A DNA stretch of 64,000 nt. It comes from a virus. A program made the position numbers and the translations under genes. The notes below the pieces were generated by a model. That model was not told where the DNA came from. It saw only the letters and a program-made list of their open reading frames with translations, and did no database searches. The DNA lies in IMG/VR virus record IMGVR_UViG_3300034284_002720, positions 1-64,000 of that record; one strand, written 5' to 3'. Each line of letters starts with the position of its first letter. Positions within the stretch are counted from its first letter, which is position 1. Below are positions 59,346-64,000 of this stretch, one piece after another.

Positions 59346-60365
59346 TTACATTCCTGCTTTTTCGCAGCTTTCCTTTAGCTTAAAAACCTGGTCTAGGCTG
59401 CATCCCTCCGAATCCACGGCTATTTCTTTGGGCAACAGCTTCATCCTGGTCTCAAGGCTCGGGTTTCCAAAATGTTTTACATATTTGAAGCGCGAAGGCC
59501 TATTCTTTAAGGCCTCATCCACCTTCTCTATATCGTTCACGGTCATTATGAAGACCACATTTTCGTGAGTCGTGTAGGCGCCGTCCAATCCGTTCAGTAT
59601 TATGTCAAAGGTGAACTTTATTGACTTGTTATCACCCCCAATTATGCAAGTTCTTTTGTCAAAGTAATTGTCAAAGTCTTCAAATAAAACAATGCACCCT
59701 TTAGGTATCTGTGCAAATATCAACAATAATTCATGATTCGTCCAGTCCGGATTGAGCGTAAAAATCATCACTGGCAATCTATATTTTGTGGCTAGGTATT
59801 TGACAAAGAAACTCTTGCCATTGCCTGGGAATCCATAAAGAAGGGCACTTGTTTTCTTTCTTTTGCAATCCACGACTTCTGCGACCTCAACCTCAAAATC
59901 TTTCCACAGTTCTTCTTCGAATATGGGTTCTGAGAAGGTTTCTTTCAAAGAGCCTATTTTGTCGGTTCCGTAGGGAAGCATGAGCTGCACCGGGACCCCC
60001 AAGGTACACAACTGCATCTCCTTCAACTTTGACCTTAAAAAAGACTTCAGTTTTTTATACTTCCATCTGAAGCAAGTCAGAACCGTAACATGATCCTTCT
60101 CGTTCCAGCCGGCTTGCATCAACCGTTCAGAGTGGTTTATATGAAACCAAGGGGCTCCCTTGAAGAAGCAAAATGCAACATATGCTACGGGGTGCCTGTT
60201 TTCTGAAACGAACTCCTCGTAGATCATGAATTTTTTTTCGTTTGCACAAAGGTCATAAACCGTTTTGTACGTATTGGAATCAATCCTCATCTCCACGAGG
60301 AGAACATATTTAAAAAAAGCCCACATCCCTACGAATGAGGCAAGCAGAGTGAATATTGTTGTCAT
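59346..60365 (-). CDS. Membrane-anchored BCS1-like AAA+ ATPase
   Basis: Residues 1-25 form an N-terminal membrane helix (TTIFTLLASFVGMWAFF). The AAA core shows Walker A GFPGNGKS (about 178-185), Walker B CIVLFEDFDNYF (about 222-233) and sensor-1/arginine-finger region VVFIMTVNDIEKVDEALKNR. The combination of a single N-terminal helix and this core is as in BCS1, which translocates folded proteins across a membrane. A sigma-70-like promoter TTGATG-N17-TATATT ends 6 bases before ATG, with no ribosome-binding site. It could remodel membrane proteins of the infected cell. Confidence 0.85.
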   Translation of the reverse strand: MTTIFTLLASFVGMWAFFKYVLLVEMRIDSNTYKTVYDLCANEKKFMIYEEFVSENRHPVAYVAFCFFKGAPWFHINHSERLMQAGWNEKDHVTVLTCFRWKYKKLKSFLRSKLKEMQLCTLGVPVQLMLPYGTDKIGSLKETFSEPIFEEELWKDFEVEVAEVVDCKRKKTSALLYGFPGNGKSFFVKYLATKYRLPVMIFTLNPDWTNHELLLIFAQIPKGCIVLFEDFDNYFDKRTCIIGGDNKSIKFTFDIILNGLDGAYTTHENVVFIMTVNDIEKVDEALKNRPSRFKYVKHFGNPSLETRMKLLPKEIAVDSEGCSLDQVFKLKESCEKAGM

Positions 60366-60371
60366 GATGGC

Positions 60372-60400
60372 AATATATCATATTGCCTTTAAAACATCAA
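60372..60400 (-). promoter_or_regulatory. Sigma-70-like promoter of the AAA gene
   Basis: On the minus strand TTGATG and TATATT are 17 bases apart, and TATATT ends 6 bases before the ATG at 60365. Together with the missing Shine-Dalgarno sequence this predicts a leaderless message. Confidence 0.6.
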
Positions 60401-60618
60401 TCTCGGGACTGGTCTATAGCCGACCTGTTTTTGGATCCCCTAGTTCCTTTTTCCTTCGCCGATTTGAATGCGGTATCCCTCCTCCCAGACCTTTCCCTCT
60501 GGGGGCTCGGTTCCGAAAGTTTGACCACATTCGTGGTCTGTTTGGGCATCTGCACCGGCTTGGATCCTACCTTCCTCTCGCTGAGCATCCTTTCACCCAG
60601 CCACGATGAAAATCGCAT
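60397..60618 (-). CDS. Small strongly basic protein with capsid-targeting-like leader
   Basis: ATG 60618 follows GGAGTTATAAT. The 73 residues start MRFSSWLGERMLSERKVG, in the leader family with LSE as a possible prohead-protease site. The rest is Lys/Arg/Ser-rich (SPQRERSGRRDTAFKSAKE). Size, charge and leader are those of T4 internal proteins, which enter the cell with the DNA. No other identity is apparent. This is the best single candidate for a head-packaged basic protein. Confidence 0.65.
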   Translation of the reverse strand: MRFSSWLGERMLSERKVGSKPVQMPKQTTNVVKLSEPSPQRERSGRRDTAFKSAKEKGTRGSKNRSAIDQSRD

Positions 60619-60696
60619 ATTATAACTCCAAAAAATTTCTGATTAAAAGTCAATATCTATATAAGCGGCGTAAAAATAAATTAAGGGGATGAAATA

Positions 60697-60786
60697 ATGA
60701 CAGGCCAACCGATTTTTAGTAGCCTAACAGGAAAGCCATGCTCGTCAAATTGCAATGTAGATAGCGGCAGAAGTCATTGCGAGTGA
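60697..60786 (+). CDS. Possible 29-residue leader peptide
   Basis: A short frame (MTGQPIFSSLTGKPCSSNCN...) begins 8 bases after AAGGGGATGAAATA and ends just before the ArdC-like gene. The ribosome-binding site is fair, but the peptide is too short for a firm call. It may only regulate translation of the next gene. Confidence 0.35.
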   Translation: MTGQPIFSSLTGKPCSSNCNVDSGRSHCE

Positions 60787-60812
60787 ATTTAATCATGAAT
60801 TTACATACCACC

Positions 60813-62282
60813 ATGAATTTTTCACTTTGGCTATTCTCAGAAGAGCAGCAAAAAAGGGTCAGGACAAGAAAGGACATAAGTCCCAAGAATCCGGCCAACA
60901 GTTTCCTCGTGCTTTACGGAACAGACAAGGAAGAAAGAGATCTCATGTTCTCCTTCAAGGACGAACTCAAAAAAATGGGCTTCCGATACTTTGCGCCAAG
61001 CGGAACATACTCCGTCTTCTCTGCTAAGGTCGATGACTTGATGAAGAAAAGATTGTCCGATCTTGGAGTGGACATGAGCGGGTACGAAAGTGGCCAAGTC
61101 GTGACCTCGGCCCCGACCGCAAACCAGCCAGAAGCCCCAGCTGTGGATCAGAACCTGGAGCAGATGAAGCAAGAACTCTCTAGCGTCATCGCCGACGACC
61201 CCAAGACCCAGAGCTTGATAGACAGCATAGAGAGGATGATTGAAAGGATAGCCAACAGCACCGACGAGGCGGCCAAGCAAGCATTCATAAGAAATTTCTT
61301 TGAATTCGCCGGAAAGTTCTACAACTACAGCATGCACAACCAGTTCTTGATTTGGATACAAACCAGGGGTCGTGCAACCCATGTTGCGGGAGCCAAACAA
61401 TGGGAGCAGAATTTTGGAAGAACGGTGCGAGATTTTGGATCGGGAATATCAATACTGATGCCCATAATCTCAAAAGACAAGGCGGAGCCCGTCTCGGAAA
61501 TGGATCCCGAGGCAAAGAAAAAGCCGAGCAGAATGTTCTTCAAAACAGTCAAAGTCTACGATGTAAGTTCAACCGTACCTATACCCGGCCATCCCAAGAG
61601 CTTTGAGCCGGTCTCAAGAAAACAATGGAGCATTGACTCAAACGAGGATGTTGAGGAAATCAAGCAGTATATGGCCGCCCTTGACGCCTGGGTCAAGGAG
61701 CAAAATATACAAGTCTCCTATGAAGATCTAGATCCCGAACTCGGAGGGTATTCGGCGGGGGGAAAGGTAGCCATAAACAACCTATTTAAAGGCATAAACC
61801 TATTTAGCACATATGTCCATGAGGTGGCCCACGAAATCCTTCACTGGAAAGACAAGGATAAGAAGTCCAGCAAGATGGAGAAGGAAATAGATGCCGAGTC
61901 TACAGCGTTCATAGTGCTCAGCCACTTCGGCTTTGAGACCAAGGACACGAGCAACTACCTCGCCATGTGGAGGGCCAAGGGCGACGACATCAGAGCGAGG
62001 AGGGCAAACATACAAAAGGCCGCCAAGGAGATAATAAATGGCATAAAGAGCAAATTAAGCCAAGATGCCCAAAAGGACGAGTCAGAGATTGAGGAAGGAA
62101 CCCAACACAACTCAGCAACTATAAAAGTCTACAGGGCGGACGGAATCGTTCATGCGACAGTTAATGGGGAGGAAAAGAAGTTCTGGGTGGATAAAGTCTT
62201 CTTTCCAAAACTGAAGGCGTCCAAAAATGTTTATGATACGCTCATGGATCTTATGAAGAATAACTATGCTGGCGAACTATGA
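60813..62282 (+). CDS. ArdC-like antirestriction protein with capsid-targeting-like leader
   Basis: ATG 60813 gives 489 residues starting MNFSLWLFSEEQQKR, a clear leader; ATG 60795 would add six residues. Residues about 150-220 (YSMHNQFLIWIQTRGRATHV, WEQNFGRTVRDFGSGISILM) match the ArdC N-terminal single-strand-DNA-binding domain. HEVAHEILHW (336-345) with EIDAESTAFIVLSHFG is the metalloprotease-like domain of ArdC. ArdC proteins protect incoming DNA from restriction. Delivery with the genome through the leader would make this protection work before any phage gene is expressed. Confidence 0.85.
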   Translation: MNFSLWLFSEEQQKRVRTRKDISPKNPANSFLVLYGTDKEERDLMFSFKDELKKMGFRYFAPSGTYSVFSAKVDDLMKKRLSDLGVDMSGYESGQVVTSAPTANQPEAPAVDQNLEQMKQELSSVIADDPKTQSLIDSIERMIERIANSTDEAAKQAFIRNFFEFAGKFYNYSMHNQFLIWIQTRGRATHVAGAKQWEQNFGRTVRDFGSGISILMPIISKDKAEPVSEMDPEAKKKPSRMFFKTVKVYDVSSTVPIPGHPKSFEPVSRKQWSIDSNEDVEEIKQYMAALDAWVKEQNIQVSYEDLDPELGGYSAGGKVAINNLFKGINLFSTYVHEVAHEILHWKDKDKKSSKMEKEIDAESTAFIVLSHFGFETKDTSNYLAMWRAKGDDIRARRANIQKAAKEIINGIKSKLSQDAQKDESEIEEGTQHNSATIKVYRADGIVHATVNGEEKKFWVDKVFFPKLKASKNVYDTLMDLMKNNYAGEL

Positions 62283-62912
62283 CGACCTGTACTTCTTGAA
62301 TACGGCCTTGTATTTCTTGTGAAGTGATTTTGCGTTGCCTATGCCTTTAGCAACTTTTTTGCTTACCTCGGTGGCCATATATGCCTGTATCTCGTCCTTC
62401 ATCACTTCCGAGCAATAGCCAATTGACTTCAAGTTCTTTTTGAACTTCTGGAGATTCACTTTTGAGATGGATGCCGTCAGTTCGTCCATCTCTATCTTGT
62501 AGTCCATGTTCGTATAGTATAAGGCGTGGCACAACTCGTGATCAAATGTTGAGTTTTTCAAACAGTCCACACCGATCAGATACTTCCTTTCTCCGGAAAC
62601 AAATAGTTCATCCACTATTCGCTTCATTTCTACATCATACGGCGTTTCTGTCTCGTTTATCTGGTAGCACTTCTTCGCCACGATCAGCGGGAGATTGAAT
62701 CCCACAAAATCCTTGACATACGAGAAGCATCCGGAGTGTTCTTTGCTATACCAACGGTAATAATCCCATATTGAGAAGCCCTTGTTCTTAAAATTCTTGT
62801 TAGGACTCTCGTAGAACTCTTGGACACGACAGAAAAGCATAGCCCTGTCATAATCGTCGGGCACCACTAGAGCGATCACATTTTGACATATGTTCTTAAT
62901 TTTGTATTTCAT
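62277..62912 (-). CDS. HELCH zincin-like putative metalloprotease, 211 residues
   Basis: The core is STFDHELCHALYYTNMDY (HExxH as HELCH), followed after about 50 residues by MKDEIQAYMATEV, which supplies a third acidic residue. The N-terminus (KIKNICQNVIALVVPDDYDR) is unassigned. It is a small zincin of unclear family, perhaps a phage-specific one. ATG 62912 lacks a good ribosome-binding site. It overlaps the end of the convergent ArdC-like gene by 6 bases. Confidence 0.65.
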   Translation of the reverse strand: MKYKIKNICQNVIALVVPDDYDRAMLFCRVQEFYESPNKNFKNKGFSIWDYYRWYSKEHSGCFSYVKDFVGFNLPLIVAKKCYQINETETPYDVEMKRIVDELFVSGERKYLIGVDCLKNSTFDHELCHALYYTNMDYKIEMDELTASISKVNLQKFKKNLKSIGYCSEVMKDEIQAYMATEVSKKVAKGIGNAKSLHKKYKAVFKKYRSS

Positions 62913-62948
62913 GCGACTCAATTGACCAATGGGTTTTGGGATTCATTG

Positions 62949-63914
62949 TCAATTTGAATTAGGTACCGGAATGAAGTTGATATCAAACTCTTCGCGCTTT
63001 CCGAAATTTATTATCGGAATTGTCTGAACAAACCAAGGCCCAAATAAAAGTTCTCCAAACATTGAGTTGTTTGGAAGTATCTTGTAGTGAGGTTGCTGGC
63101 CGCTGGGGCCGTGGCTTTCGGCAAACTTTTTGAGGAACTCTCCGACGGTCACCGTCCGGTCGTTCTTTATTGACTTGAATGTGGATGCGAGCCTTGAGGC
63201 AAACGCCCCCCGCACAGACAAATCCTCAACGCTAGATGAACTTATTATGAGTATTTCGTCGTAAACGCCGGAATCCTCGCCGTAGTCTATCTGTGCGTCA
63301 AAGACCTTTTTGCCGTTGACAATTTGCTCGGCCGTATTCAAGAAGACGGACAAGAAAGGAAGTTCGTTCCTCGAGTAGGCAGAGGGAAGTTCAGGAAGGA
63401 AACTTGTGGGCTTTGCCGTCTTTATGTTCTTAAGGAGTTCTCCGTCCTGTTTGAGGCTATCTTGTATGCTTCCCTCGGCGTGACAAGTATCCACTAGAAA
63501 TATCAGACGACTTATAGTCTTGTTGGATTTTTTCAAAGCATCCAATGCCTTGCTGAACTTAAAACTACCTCCCTGAGCTGTCATTGCAAACCTGTCTCCG
63601 CTTCCTCCGCCGTGACTGTTGAAATAAAGCAGAAGTGTCGCGCCGTCTTCTAACTCGGAAGCCAACTGTGTCATCCTTGAATAGATGTACGGAGAAGAGA
63701 CATTGTGATGACGCTCGGATTCAAATCCCAAGGACTTGTCGGCAAATATGCTTTCCATTAGTTCCAAGTTTCGGAGCCTTCCGCCCTCGTCCGTCATCGT
63801 GAACAAGGCCGCCACATTCTTGACTCCCGGGTTTATGGCTATGCCGGTTTTTTCCTGTGCTGCCGCAGCGGCAGAAAGAAAAAAGAAAAAAAGAATCGCC
63901 AACTTTTTATTCAT
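62949..63914 (-). CDS. Exported caspase-like (C14) peptidase
   Basis: ATG 63914 follows GGAGGTTGAAA. A signal peptide (MNKKLAILFFFFLSAAAAAQ) precedes a caspase-hemoglobinase fold: LLLYFNSHGGGSGDRF (catalytic H101) and LIFLVDTCHAEGSI (catalytic C144, in the usual DxC(H/S) context). The family cleaves after Arg/Lys or Asp in toxin, defence and programmed death pathways. Export to the periplasm is unusual for a phage peptidase. Its start overlaps the end of an upstream gene. Confidence 0.85.
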   Translation of the reverse strand: MNKKLAILFFFFLSAAAAAQEKTGIAINPGVKNVAALFTMTDEGGRLRNLELMESIFADKSLGFESERHHNVSSPYIYSRMTQLASELEDGATLLLYFNSHGGGSGDRFAMTAQGGSFKFSKALDALKKSNKTISRLIFLVDTCHAEGSIQDSLKQDGELLKNIKTAKPTSFLPELPSAYSRNELPFLSVFLNTAEQIVNGKKVFDAQIDYGEDSGVYDEILIISSSSVEDLSVRGAFASRLASTFKSIKNDRTVTVGEFLKKFAESHGPSGQQPHYKILPNNSMFGELLFGPWFVQTIPIINFGKREEFDINFIPVPNSN

Positions 63915-64000
63915 TTTCAACCTCCACGAATTCTTTCGGAGAAAGAACAACCAAAATGCCCTTCTGCTCTAGCCAAACCTCGTACGCATCCGCATTGAGC
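63907..64000 (-). CDS. C-terminal end of a gene cut by the right edge
   Basis: A reading frame enters from the right edge and stops at 63907, overlapping the caspase-like gene's start by 8 bases. About 30 residues are seen (NADAYEVWLEQKGILVVLSP, then KEFVEVENE). Its content is natural protein, which supports it being real. It would be the upstream gene in the caspase operon. Confidence 0.55.
   Translation of the reverse strand, partial: LNADAYEVWLEQKGILVVLSPKEFVEVENE

Noticed and set aside
12300-63914. Caspase and trypsin genes as one defence module
   Set aside because: They are about 50 kb apart, on opposite strands, and no NACHT, TPR or sensor gene accompanies either.

Overview
The window is part of the genome of a large tailed bacteriophage with a contractile (myovirus-type) tail. 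The evidence is a T4 gp17-like large terminase, a tail/baseplate block on the minus strand in the usual order (a 2081-residue tape measure, LysM/gp53-like, gpD/gp27-like hub, gp5-like spike, gp25, baseplate J/gp6 and gpI-like proteins, then fibres), and dense packing with ATGA start/stop overlaps and almost no spacers. Capsid, portal, sheath, tube and DNA polymerase genes are not recognisable here, so this is a fragment of a larger genome. The host cannot be named. Strong Shine-Dalgarno sequences, a DUF2934-type protein and two proteins with export signals fit a bacterial, probably Gram-negative, host. I found no tRNA genes and no CRISPR array.

Layout. 1-1.7 kb: 5' part of a tail-fibre gene that runs off the left edge, plus a small partner. 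1.7-6.2 kb: terminase with small genes, including a ferritin-like protein and a small basic protein followed by a clear terminator. 6.2-13.2 kb: accessory genes (MscL-like channel with zinc ribbon, M4-like metalloprotease, extremely acidic protein, an IS605-derived remnant with an omega-RNA-like end, exported trypsin-like protease). 13.2-18.5 kb: Cas4/AddB-like nuclease, DnaG-type primase, actin-like ATPase and small genes. 18.5-30.5 kb: fibre region with three related PKD-domain genes, one carrying about 47 tandem 13-residue repeats, plus glycosyltransferase-like, nucleoside deoxyribosyltransferase-like and SET-domain genes. 30.5-49.6 kb: baseplate and tail block. 49.7-64 kb: mixed-strand accessory region with a CCA-adding-enzyme-like protein, glycosyltransferase-like protein, TnpB transposon, patatin, second SET protein, BCS1-like AAA ATPase, ArdC-like protein, HELCH zincin and an exported caspase-like protease.

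How the parts may work together. At least eight proteins begin with a similar short leader (Met, then Phe, then Trp or Phe, an aliphatic residue and an acidic residue). It resembles the capsid-targeting leader of T4 internal proteins. Carriers include the ArdC-like antirestriction protein, the CCA-adding-enzyme-like protein, a small basic protein and several unknowns. My main hypothesis is that these are packaged in the head, trimmed by a prohead protease and delivered with the DNA to protect it and repair host tRNA. A second theme is host modification: SET methyltransferases, proteases, patatin, MscL and glycosyltransferases.

The second system worth attention is the pair of IS605-type elements. 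One is an apparently intact TnpB gene (54.6-55.8 kb) whose own omega-RNA hairpin is degenerate. The other, 44 kb away, is a TnpB-less fragment (10.8-11.0 kb) that keeps a perfect omega-RNA-type terminal hairpin. Transcription also looks unusual. Several first-in-operon genes have a TATA-type -10 box 5-7 bases before ATG and no Shine-Dalgarno sequence, which suggests leaderless messages, while genes inside operons have strong ribosome-binding sites.
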